A DNA stretch of 64,000 nt, taken from NCBI GenBank assembly GCA_937879965.1, contig CALFMP010000041.1:79787-143786 (forward strand), given 5' to 3'. The notes beneath the pieces were generated by a model that saw only the letters and a program-made list of their open reading frames with translations, did no database searches and was not told the DNA's origin. This document shows, piece after piece, positions 1-7,467 of this stretch (position 1 is the first letter of the stretch; every line of letters begins with the position of its first letter). The position numbers were made by a program, and so were the translations under genes. The stretch comes from QKMZ01 sp012965515. Its GTDB lineage: Bacteria > Cyanobacteriota > Vampirovibrionia > Obscuribacterales > Obscuribacteraceae.

Positions 1-537
1 GAACACCTGCTGCCAGACATCGCGAACCTTCGGATCGGAAAGCTCTTTCGCGAGTTCCGTCTGATTCTTCGCAAGATCAGCTTCAGCAAGCTTCAGTGCG
101 GTCGTGATGGACAACTCATAGAGCTTCGTCACCTGCTCTGAAGTGAGATTCTGGTTCGCAGACTGTTCGCAAATGCGGAAGAGACTCTCGCGCAGGAAGA
201 GGAGAGTCTGCGTTCTCTGGCTCAAGTTGACGATCGCCGTCTTGAATTCCATCTCCGTTTTCGCATCGATATTAGTGCCGTTCGACAGCTTGATCTCAGC
301 GAGAATGCGAGTCACAGTCTCAACTGCAACGTCAGGCGAAGGTTCAGAACAGGAGTAATATCCCCTGCCGTCAGCTCTGGGAATGATGACGACACCGCGA
401 CGCGACGCATCCATATCAATGAAGGAGGGCTGGTTCGTCGCAAGAGTGTGAACCGACGTCGACGGCTGAAAGCTCGCGCAGCCGGAAAGGGTAAGAAGCG
501 CCGCTGTGGACGCGAGCGCAATAAGAGCACGTTTCAT
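1..537 (-). CDS. Putative lipoprotein, 3' end outside the window
   Basis: An open frame runs from an ATG at 537 to the left edge without a stop (179 codons). The start has an AAGGAAA ribosome site about 7 bases upstream. The N-terminus is a lipoprotein signal: MKR, a hydrophobic stretch, then the lipobox LSGC with Cys20. The rest is soluble and becomes helical and charged (EQVTKLYELSITTALKLAE), which suggests a periplasmic or outer-surface anchored protein. I do not recognise the family. The C-terminus is missing, so length and function cannot be judged. Confidence 0.75.
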   Translation of the reverse strand, partial: MKRALIALASTAALLTLSGCASFQPSTSVHTLATNQPSFIDMDASRRGVVIIPRADGRGYYSCSEPSPDVAVETVTRILAEIKLSNGTNIDAKTEMEFKTAIVNLSQRTQTLLFLRESLFRICEQSANQNLTSEQVTKLYELSITTALKLAEADLAKNQTELAKELSDPKVRDVWQQVF

Positions 538-609
538 AAAAAGTTTCCTTAGCCGTCAATAGCCGGCTAGTAGTGAGGTTTATTCCAAAGCAGAACGTAA
601 TAGGTTGAG

Positions 610-837
610 TCAGGCTGTTTCGGCACACGCAACGAGCTCAGCTTTCGAGACATAGTCACGAAAAGCAGACTCGTCAAGATCAGGCTGATCGCAATCGCAT
701 CCGCTGCGGACTTCTTCGTCAGTCGGCAATGCTTTCAACTCGGGGTATCCGATGGATGCCCAGTAAGGATCGATTTTGTCGACGTGACCGACGCCTTCGC
801 CGATGTGGGTTTGCATGATCTTGAGTTTGTCGCTCAT
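610..837 (-). CDS. Small hypothetical protein (75 aa)
   Basis: A 75-residue acidic protein starting at ATG 837, with an AGAAGGA ribosome site about 7 bases upstream. It contains a CDCDQPDLDE stretch and no signal peptide or membrane segment. It lies in the same direction as the lipoprotein at 1-537, about 70 bases upstream of it, so the two may share a transcript. No family is recognised. The good ribosome site and lack of a competing frame support a real gene. Confidence 0.55.
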   Translation of the reverse strand: MSDKLKIMQTHIGEGVGHVDKIDPYWASIGYPELKALPTDEEVRSGCDCDQPDLDESAFRDYVSKAELVACAETA

Positions 838-863
838 GTGTTAGTCCTTCTGTTTTGTCGCTC

Positions 864-886
864 GTGGGGGCGCATTGCATGCGCCC
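864..886. repeat. REP-like palindrome, single copy
   Basis: An imperfect palindrome around GGGCGCATTGCATGCGCCC, preceded by GTGG. It is the reverse-oriented form of the units found at 4912-5107 and 10949-11066. It is followed by a second short dyad, GCCGGCGACTAGCCGGC. It lies between two minus-strand genes. Confidence 0.6.
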
Positions 887-980
887 AATGCCGGCGACTA
901 GCCGGCGCTCGCAGGCAGATAACAAGATGACGCAGCTCGCAAAGTTTTCTCTGCAGCCACACAAGTGGTCTAGTGGTCTA

Positions 981-1424
981 CTACTGTGCGGGCGGAGTAG
1001 TGTCGTAAAAAATCTTCTCCAACACAGGAATGATCAGCGTCGTAAGGATCAGGAGCACAGAGCCAAATACAGGCTTGTACAAGGTCGGCCACTGTGCCGC
1101 AAATGGTCCCCCGAGGGCGAACACCCAAACAGCGAATGCAAGGGCGGCCACGAGGCAGGGAAACGCCTTATGCAGACTGATGCCCGGCGGGTCCGTCTTC
1201 ATGTAACACATGTAGAGCGGACTGAGGATGAGCAATGCTCCGAAAACAATCCATTGAAGAATCGGCGAGTTGCCTGCTTCTCCGACGATGACGCCATTAA
1301 GTGCCACCCATCCGGCAACGATGTCGCCGGGAATATAGCGCAGCAATTTCTCGAAGTAGCTTTCGTCTGCACGAAAGCTATTCGTGGGCGGGATGCGCAT
1401 CCGCCTAATAAAACCTTTGAACAT
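981..1424 (-). CDS. Hypothetical integral membrane protein (147 aa)
   Basis: The start at ATG 1424 has a GGAGAG ribosome site 4-5 bases upstream. About four hydrophobic segments are visible, near residues 33-48, 54-74, 87-106 and 117-135, so this is an inner-membrane protein. The N-terminus is basic (KGFIRRMR), predicting a cytoplasmic start. No catalytic motif is seen and I do not recognise the family. Confidence 0.65.
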   Translation of the reverse strand: MFKGFIRRMRIPPTNSFRADESYFEKLLRYIPGDIVAGWVALNGVIVGEAGNSPILQWIVFGALLILSPLYMCYMKTDPPGISLHKAFPCLVAALAFAVWVFALGGPFAAQWPTLYKPVFGSVLLILTTLIIPVLEKIFYDTTPPAQ

Positions 1425-2245
1425 AATGCTCTCCAGATCGCGAGATCACATCTAATCTCTGATCACTTTTTCGTTAAGACACGCGCATCAGACACCTAGC
1501 GCAGGCTAGTGCTAGCGCGGTTCTGCAAACACATTGCAGCCAATTAGATCTTGTATTGAAGCAGCGTATTGGGCACGACAAAAGTCTGGCGTTCTCTACA
1601 GGAAAAATCCTGATTGAGGGAAACCGTGATAACCAAAGGACGCCGGGAGTGTGTAGGGGATGCCTCGCTGCAAAAAAAATCGTTGGAATAACGTCGGCGA
1701 ACCTATGTGAAACGCCAAACAGCGATCAAGTACCGTTTTTCGCCGTTTACATCGTAAACTCGCACGGTTACGCCAACGTTACCAGCCTCAAAGGCTCAGC
1801 CATTCCGGGCTTAACGTACATATTTCTGAAACTTTCATACTGGAAACCATCACTCGGTATTTGTATCCATTGGGCGACAAGCATCACACGTGATTGACAA
1901 CACACCTAATGACAACCTCGAAAAACAGCTCCAAATTTCATATGTAACGAATTCCAGTCGTCACGTAGATTCGACTTTCTCAGTTTTCCAACCTCTCACA
2001 TTTAGCTCAAGGAGCTGAGAATGCGATGACAAGAGAAGCACCCTATATTAGCGGCCTCAAAGAAATGTCGCCCACAAGTGACGAAGAGAGCTCTTCTCAA
2101 GAGTTAGAACAAATGCATTTCAGGCGAAACATGTGGCCACTTTTCATGCCAAGTGGCTTGGTTAGCCCAACTCCGCAAACCCGATTAGAGTGGCTTCCTT
2201 TTCGTAGTAAACTGCGAACCACGAAAAACCAGGACAGGATTGTCT
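1425..2245. other. About 820 bases without a convincing gene
   Basis: Short open frames exist at 1556-1897 and 2026-2310 on the plus strand. Their translations look like random sequence, and the second overlaps the well-supported start at 2246. No tRNA, terminator or strong repeat was seen. An AAGGAG at 2009-2014 precedes only a two-codon frame and, 11 bases on, the 2026 frame. Confidence 0.4.
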
Positions 2246-3232
2246 ATGAAGTTGCTAGTACTCGGCGGGACTGTATTTCTTGGTCGGCACATTGTAAACG
2301 CAGCTCTTGAAGCTGGGCACGAAGTGACGACTTTCAACCGTGGAACGATTTCACTGGATGAGCAAGCAGATATCGAAAAGCTTGTTGGCGACCGCTCGGG
2401 CGATCTAGCTGTTTTGACCAACAGAAAATGGGATGCAGTAATTGACACCTGCGGCTACGATCCGCAAGTCGTTGCAAGGTCCGCTGACATATTGAAAAAC
2501 TCCGTCGACGAGTACACTTTCATTTCCAGCATTTCGGTCTATAAAGGCTTCCCAACCAAGGGAATGGATGAGACAGCGAAAGTCAAATCCATCGAAGACG
2601 GAGACGAGGCTGAATACGGCTCTTTGAAGGTGGGATGCGAACGTGTAGTCCGACAAGTTTTCGGCGAAAAAGCGCTCATCATTAGACCCGGTCTGATTGT
2701 CGGTCCATACGATCCGACCGACCGTTTCACCTACTGGCCAACGCGTGTTTCAAAAGGGGGTCTAGTTGCAGCGCCAGGAGATCCGGAAAAGAAAATTCAA
2801 TTCATCGATGTTCGCGACCTGGCGAAGTGGACCATCCATCTAATTGAGAACAAGGTGTCCGGAGTTTTAAACGCAACAGGGCCACAAGAACCTCTTACAA
2901 TGCGGACCCTTCTTAATGAATGCAATGCAGTGGGCGGAAACTTTGCGCAATTCGTTTGGTTGAGCGACGAGAAAGTTTTGGAAGCGGGAGTCGCGCCGTG
3001 GATGGACATGCCACTATGGATCCCAGCCAGTGATGAAGAACACCGCTACTTTCAAACTATCGACTGCTCGAAGGCACATAGAGCCGGACTCAAATACTCA
3101 CCACTTGCGACTACCATCAGAGACACTCTCAAATGGGATGCAAGCCGCGATCCAGCAGCCGAACGAAAAGCAGGATTGAGACCGGAGCAGGAATCAAGAC
3201 TTCTTGCCCTCGCAGACAGTAAAGCAACCTAA
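2246..3232 (+). CDS. NAD-dependent epimerase/dehydratase (extended SDR)
   Basis: A 328-residue extended short-chain dehydrogenase. The Rossmann dinucleotide motif is at residues 6-13 (LGGTVFLG) and the catalytic pair is Tyr124/Lys128 (YGSLK), with Ser in the preceding SSISVYKG region. The architecture resembles the nucleotide-sugar epimerase-like group that includes chloroplast CSP41. The substrate cannot be assigned; UDP-sugars are typical of the family. ATG 2246 is preferred over the in-frame TTG at 2240 because GGACAGGA sits at the right distance. It is monocistronic: the next gene is convergent. Confidence 0.85.
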   Translation: MKLLVLGGTVFLGRHIVNAALEAGHEVTTFNRGTISLDEQADIEKLVGDRSGDLAVLTNRKWDAVIDTCGYDPQVVARSADILKNSVDEYTFISSISVYKGFPTKGMDETAKVKSIEDGDEAEYGSLKVGCERVVRQVFGEKALIIRPGLIVGPYDPTDRFTYWPTRVSKGGLVAAPGDPEKKIQFIDVRDLAKWTIHLIENKVSGVLNATGPQEPLTMRTLLNECNAVGGNFAQFVWLSDEKVLEAGVAPWMDMPLWIPASDEEHRYFQTIDCSKAHRAGLKYSPLATTIRDTLKWDASRDPAAERKAGLRPEQESRLLALADSKAT

Positions 3233-3248
3233 GCGAGCTACATTCCGC

Positions 3249-3932
3249 CTATTTTCCCTTCCCAAGTTCGCTATCAAATCGCTTGCCGAGTTCAGCAAAG
3301 GGAACAGCCTTTTCCGCAGTTGCTTCACTGAGCGGAGCGAACTGAATGGCGTCTAGTCGCTTGACCATGTCATATTCACCAATTGCCTGCTGAAGCATGA
3401 TCCACGACATTCTTTCTTGGTCTTCAGATTTGGAGTAATCCTTGATGTAAATCGTGACTACGCCCTTCTCACCCTCGCGCCTTACAGATGCTTTCATGTC
3501 TGAAACAGCCAAATTACCTTTGGAGCCGTCTGGTGCACGAAACTGAATCGCCAAATCCTTGAGCGTCTCTGGAGGTGTTCTCTGCCGGAATGCCGCAACT
3601 GCCCAATGTTTCATCTTCGGCGCTGAGGCAACTATCTTTTCGACAACAGGAAATAGTTCCTCTATGCCATCTGCACTGACATCCAGCTCTGCCTTGCCAC
3701 CAGGAGCCTTTCCTATTTCAAAGGCAAGACCTTCATTGATCTCTCGCAAGTGGTCCCCCAACTCGTTTACTTGCTCATCAGTAGGCTTGTTGGAAAGAGT
3801 CTTAAAGAGACGTTCTTCGTTTGCTTCGAACCATTTCCAGAAGACCGGTAATTGCTCAGGGTTCTGCGTCGCACACGCTCCAAGAGTGAAAACGAAAAAC
3901 ATCAGCAACACGAAGCTAGCTATTAAACGCAC
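3249..3932 (-). CDS. Putative lipoprotein (227 aa)
   Basis: Starts with GTG at 3932. The N-terminal signal has a hydrophobic core (FVLLMFFVFT) and a lipobox LGAC with Cys at residue 19. The mature part has alternating polar helices and a few beta-like stretches (EGEKGVVTIYIKDYSK), with no recognised domain. Export and lipid anchoring are inferred from the lipobox. It converges with the epimerase gene, leaving 16 bases between stops, and its upstream side faces the alpha/beta hydrolase at 4022. Confidence 0.7.
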   Translation of the reverse strand: MRLIASFVLLMFFVFTLGACATQNPEQLPVFWKWFEANEERLFKTLSNKPTDEQVNELGDHLREINEGLAFEIGKAPGGKAELDVSADGIEELFPVVEKIVASAPKMKHWAVAAFRQRTPPETLKDLAIQFRAPDGSKGNLAVSDMKASVRREGEKGVVTIYIKDYSKSEDQERMSWIMLQQAIGEYDMVKRLDAIQFAPLSEATAEKAVPFAELGKRFDSELGKGK

Positions 3933-4021
3933 GATTGGGTCCCCAAACTTACCGCCTGTAAACGAATAAGAGTATCGCAGATTCTACCGACGCTAGTAAT
4001 ATGGAATGTTGGAACGGTTTT

Positions 4022-4906
4022 ATGGGTTCAACTTTGAAAGCCAAGAAGATCCTACTTGTTGCAGGCATGACTACTCTGGGACTGCTCGTCACCTTGGTGG
4101 TTTACGTTTACTTCAGCGCAATTCAAGCACTTCAGGACTTCTCCTTCTTCAGTAAAGCCGTGCTTCATCCGCGCATATCAGCGAAAGAGAAGTATGATGC
4201 CGAGCCTGTACCTGGTATCAAAAAAGTGTCCTTATTCATCCCGTGCGCAGATGGTTCAAAAATGCATGCGTGGTTGTTCAAGAAACCCGGCGCTGACAAG
4301 CTGATGATAGTCAATCATGGCGCTGGCGGAAACCTAATTGGGCGCACTTACATTGCCAAAGCCGCGACGAAGGCAAACTGCTCGTCTTTGCTGTATGACT
4401 ATCGCGGTTATGCGCGAAGCACAGGCGACTACAATCTCGATACGATTCTGGAAGATGGGCTCACCGTGTACGATTACGCGCGCAAAGATCTGGGATATCC
4501 AGCAGAAAAGATTATCCTATGCGGAGAGTCAATCGGCTCCGCAGTGGCTGCGCAAACTGCAGCTGCACGTCCATGCGCCGGAGTGCTAATTCTGTGCGGA
4601 GTTTCTCAGCTGACGGTCGCGATTCGGAAGATATTTCCAATGTCGTGGATTATTCCGGATTCTAGTTTCGCAAAAACAAAAATCGACAACCCTACAACCT
4701 TCAAGTCTGTTCACGTTCCGGTGCTTTTCATTCATGGAAGGCTCGACGAGCAAGTTCCATTTGAGAGTTCGCAAGCTAATTTCGCGGCGGCTTCTGAGCC
4801 AAAGAAGATCGTTCTGCTGCCAGGATGCGGGCATGATGACCTCGGCGTTTTTGATGGCGAGTTGTTTCAGAAGTCCATTAGTGATTTCGTTGAGAGCTTG
4901 AAGTAA
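4022..4906 (+). CDS. Alpha/beta hydrolase, membrane-anchored
   Basis: A 294-residue hydrolase with an N-terminal signal anchor (about residues 8-30). The catalytic triad is visible: Ser170 in GESIGS, Asp242 in HGRLDEQVPF and His271 in GCGHDD. An HG motif (NHGAGGN), likely the oxyanion hole, precedes the nucleophile. The layout matches the ABHD13/ABHD17-like serine hydrolases (esterase, thioesterase or peptidase); the substrate is unknown. ATG 4022 is chosen because GGAACGG lies 5 bases upstream; the in-frame ATG at 4001 has no ribosome site. The gene is followed directly by a REP-like array. Confidence 0.85.
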   Translation: MGSTLKAKKILLVAGMTTLGLLVTLVVYVYFSAIQALQDFSFFSKAVLHPRISAKEKYDAEPVPGIKKVSLFIPCADGSKMHAWLFKKPGADKLMIVNHGAGGNLIGRTYIAKAATKANCSSLLYDYRGYARSTGDYNLDTILEDGLTVYDYARKDLGYPAEKIILCGESIGSAVAAQTAAARPCAGVLILCGVSQLTVAIRKIFPMSWIIPDSSFAKTKIDNPTTFKSVHVPVLFIHGRLDEQVPFESSQANFAAASEPKKIVLLPGCGHDDLGVFDGELFQKSISDFVESLK

Positions 4907-4911
4907 ATACC

Positions 4912-5107
4912 GGGCGATGCATCACATGCCCCTACAGAAAGGCGCATGCAATGCGCCACCACGCCAAAAGCCGAAAAGGCGCATGCGATGCGCCACCACG
5001 TCAAAAGCCGAAAAAGGCGCGTGCAACGCGCCCCCACGCTTTAAAAGCAGAAAGGGCGACGCTACGCATCGCCCCATAAAAAGAGGGCGCGTGCAACGCG
5101 CCCCCAC
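4912..5107. repeat. Array of six REP-like palindromes
   Basis: Six imperfect GC-rich palindromes of about 23 bases begin near 4912, 4941, 4978, 5016, 5054 and 5085. Two related cores alternate: GGCGCATGCAATGCGCC (and GGCGCGTGCAACGCGCC) and GGGCGATGC...GCCCC. Each is followed by CACCACG, CCCCAC or CCCTAC. The spacers between the middle units are near-identical (AAAAGCCGAAA, AAAAGCAGAAA). The array fills the gap between two convergent genes and may help end transcription. The units are palindromic and the spacers alike, so it is not a CRISPR. Confidence 0.8.
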
Positions 5108-5117
5108 AATTCTATTA

Positions 5118-5984
5118 CTAGATTTTGTTTTGCGGCAGTGAAGCTACATGCTCTCTGGTTACGAGGTTTGCGAGAGTTTTCGCCAAGCCTTGTTTTTTGA
5201 GTTCTTCGAAAGACTTCACTTCGACGATGTCGTACTTGGCGTGTTGTTCAACCAAGTCGTGATCAAGCGTAGCTAGAATCTTCGGGGCGCGACGGTCGTT
5301 TCCAACCTGCAAGATTGCCACCAAAATCTCATCCGACTTCTTCATTTGCTTCGTTGCGTTGATAATGGCTTCTTTCGCATTGTATGCGTCTTCAGGAGCA
5401 CCATCAGTGATCATTGCTAACAACAGCGGCTTGGTGTTTCCGCCACTAGCATCACGACGTGCAAAATATTCATCGAAGTGGTGTTGCAAAACCTTGCTTA
5501 CATGCGTTCCACCACTAGGTTCTACTTCATTGAACAAAGTTTCTACCTTACCGCCGTCGACATTCGAATAGGAATTGTACTTATTCGAGAACATGCTGAC
5601 TTTCAGCCCGGACGGCAAGACTTTCTTGATCTGATTAGCCAGATTGGCAGCCTGATTACGGCACCATTCCCAGCGAGTGATTGTCTCTGAAGGGTCTTTA
5701 ACAGGCGCTACCGTTTCTTCGTACGCAACGACAGCAGGCTTAGGTGTGGGCGCATTGCGCTGGTTCAGCCGGTACGTCATTGACGCGGATTTGTCGATGA
5801 CGAGCGCCAGATCGTAAGTGCCCAACCGTTGAATCTCCGGCTCTCTCAAGGCTACCTGTTTCTGAAACTGCGGGATACTGAACTCAACAAGTGTGCTCGC
5901 AAACGATGGAAGAGCGGTTCCAATCGACAGCACAAGCGCTGTTTGCCACAGAATAAATTTACGAGTGTTCATTGCCCCTTTCAT
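5118..5984 (-). CDS. Secreted von Willebrand factor A domain protein
   Basis: A 289-residue protein with a signal peptide (about residues 1-30, ending near PSFA). The vWA domain follows with a complete metal-ion-dependent adhesion site: Asp64, Ser66 and Ser68 in DKSAS, a Thr in SGGTHV and an Asp in ITDGAPED. Such domains bind divalent metal and mediate protein-protein contacts outside the cytoplasm. ATG 5984 is preferred over 6032 because GGAAGGG lies 7 bases upstream and the signal peptide then begins directly. It is divergent from the TPR gene at 6253, sharing an upstream region of about 270 bases. Confidence 0.85.
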   Translation of the reverse strand: MKGAMNTRKFILWQTALVLSIGTALPSFASTLVEFSIPQFQKQVALREPEIQRLGTYDLALVIDKSASMTYRLNQRNAPTPKPAVVAYEETVAPVKDPSETITRWEWCRNQAANLANQIKKVLPSGLKVSMFSNKYNSYSNVDGGKVETLFNEVEPSGGTHVSKVLQHHFDEYFARRDASGGNTKPLLLAMITDGAPEDAYNAKEAIINATKQMKKSDEILVAILQVGNDRRAPKILATLDHDLVEQHAKYDIVEVKSFEELKKQGLAKTLANLVTREHVASLPQNKI

Positions 5985-6252
5985 AGTTCTACCCTTCCTG
6001 CTTTTTCCAGTTTCCTTGCCCACTTCGCGCATCGTTCGAATTTCAAAACAATCACGAACACACGAAAACGGTCAGCATTTAACCCTAATGAAAGGTTGCT
6101 GTTTTCCGCTTTGTGCCGGTATCGACGCGGAGGAACCTCTGTAGTTCCCGCTGGCGTAAATTTTGTTTGTTCGCCCCATAAAACGGACGAGGGCTGGAAA
6201 CACCGTGCCCGTGGAATATAAAGGCAGTCCCCCGGTAGCTAGAAGGTCACTC

Positions 6253-7419
6253 GTGGCGCAACTAATTGGTTACAGACGCAAGGAAAAAACGTTCGCGCTT
6301 TCTGCCCTCCTATCGATTTCTGCGGCAATTTCGTTAACAGCAATCGCCCACGCCGTCGAATCCTGGCAGTCGCTCAAGCATGATGGTGAAGAGCTTGCAA
6401 TGCAACGAAAGTTTCGCGAGTCTACTGAGGCTTTCGAACAGGCGCTGAAGTTAGTGCCCGATACTCGTGAAAATGAGCGCGTCGACATGCAATTGGCGGC
6501 GGCAATGAGCTACAACTCCATTCTTGAAGTGGACAAGGCGATTGCGCATTTAAAGGATGCAGCGGAACGCATAAGGAAATTGAAAGCTCAAAACAAGCTC
6601 GATCCGCAGGTGCTTGTTTCGCTCAAAACCCTGATCGACTCGAACGAGCGTGGCTATTCGAGTAGTGTTCCGTACTCACGAAGAGTGAAGTACAAAATGC
6701 GCATGACCGAAGCGCTTGATGTAATTTGCGCCGAGGTGTATCCACAAGCTAATACGACTGCACGCAAGTTTAGTTACGCACGTTCTTTTGTGGCAAACAG
6801 TGATTATCCTGGAGCCGAAAAGCAGCTTGAGACACTCCTCAAGACGACGCGTCCAAGTGACCCACTGTACGGGCAGATTCGCTGGGCTCATGCGGCGGTG
6901 GAGCGGAAGTTGTCTAAACCGCAGCTGCTCGCAAGCATGATGCAGAGTGAGAAGAAAACAAAGAGCGAGGCATTTGTTCTCAGCGAAGCTGCGTATGGTC
7001 AGTTTTGGGCGGGAGACTACGATGCAGCAAAGCAGAATCTGAACAAAGCGCTCGAGGCATTGAAGAAAAAGCCGGATCGAAATCTGTCTGAGTTTGTCTA
7101 TTCAATTTATGTAGATATCTACAAGGATTGTGAGGACGAAAAAGCGACGGAGCTTTGGATGCGCAAACGGCTGGCGCTGTTCTCTCCCAAAGACGGTGAA
7201 AAGTACTATCAATATAGTCGGTCGCTGGCGCACAATTTGCGGCGGCAGAAGCGTTTTGAGGAGGCAGACAACATTATGCCGCAGAGGAAACGTAGGCGAG
7301 CTGGTGCAAAAACCGAGTGGGAATGGTTTTTGACAGACAAGGAAAAGGCGGATGTTGAGAAGGCTGATGCGGCAAACGCTGGCAAAGCGCTTTCGAAGTC
7401 GGCAGACAGCAAGCGCTGA
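6253..7419 (+). CDS. Secreted TPR-like repeat protein
   Basis: A 388-residue protein with a basic start, a hydrophobic signal segment (FALSALLSISAAISLTAIA) and a cleavage site near AHA. The mature protein is almost all helical. Tetratricopeptide-like pairs are seen, for example EELAMQRKFRESTEAFEQAL and AAYGQFWAGDYDAAKQNLNK. TPR domains are protein-binding scaffolds; the partner is unknown. GTG 6253 is chosen because AGAAGG lies at 6241-6246; the longer TTG frame from 6163 has no ribosome site. It converges with the kinase-like gene. Confidence 0.75.
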   Translation: MAQLIGYRRKEKTFALSALLSISAAISLTAIAHAVESWQSLKHDGEELAMQRKFRESTEAFEQALKLVPDTRENERVDMQLAAAMSYNSILEVDKAIAHLKDAAERIRKLKAQNKLDPQVLVSLKTLIDSNERGYSSSVPYSRRVKYKMRMTEALDVICAEVYPQANTTARKFSYARSFVANSDYPGAEKQLETLLKTTRPSDPLYGQIRWAHAAVERKLSKPQLLASMMQSEKKTKSEAFVLSEAAYGQFWAGDYDAAKQNLNKALEALKKKPDRNLSEFVYSIYVDIYKDCEDEKATELWMRKRLALFSPKDGEKYYQYSRSLAHNLRRQKRFEEADNIMPQRKRRRAGAKTEWEWFLTDKEKADVEKADAANAGKALSKSADSKR

Positions 7420-7467
7420 AACGAGGGGCAACAGCCTGTTCTACAGTCGCCTCACAAATAGGAACAC

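Noticed and set aside
855..1499. 214-residue plus-strand open frame
   Set aside because: Antisense to the membrane protein at 981-1424, which has a ribosome site and clear membrane helices.
1556..1897. 113-residue plus-strand open frame
   Set aside because: No ribosome site, random-looking composition and no neighbour support.
2026..2310. 94-residue plus-strand open frame
   Set aside because: It overlaps the start of the epimerase gene in another frame; translation resembles no protein. A short real leader peptide cannot be fully excluded.
4912..5107. Possible CRISPR array
   Set aside because: The repeated units are palindromes of two types, the spacers are short and nearly identical, and there are no cas genes.
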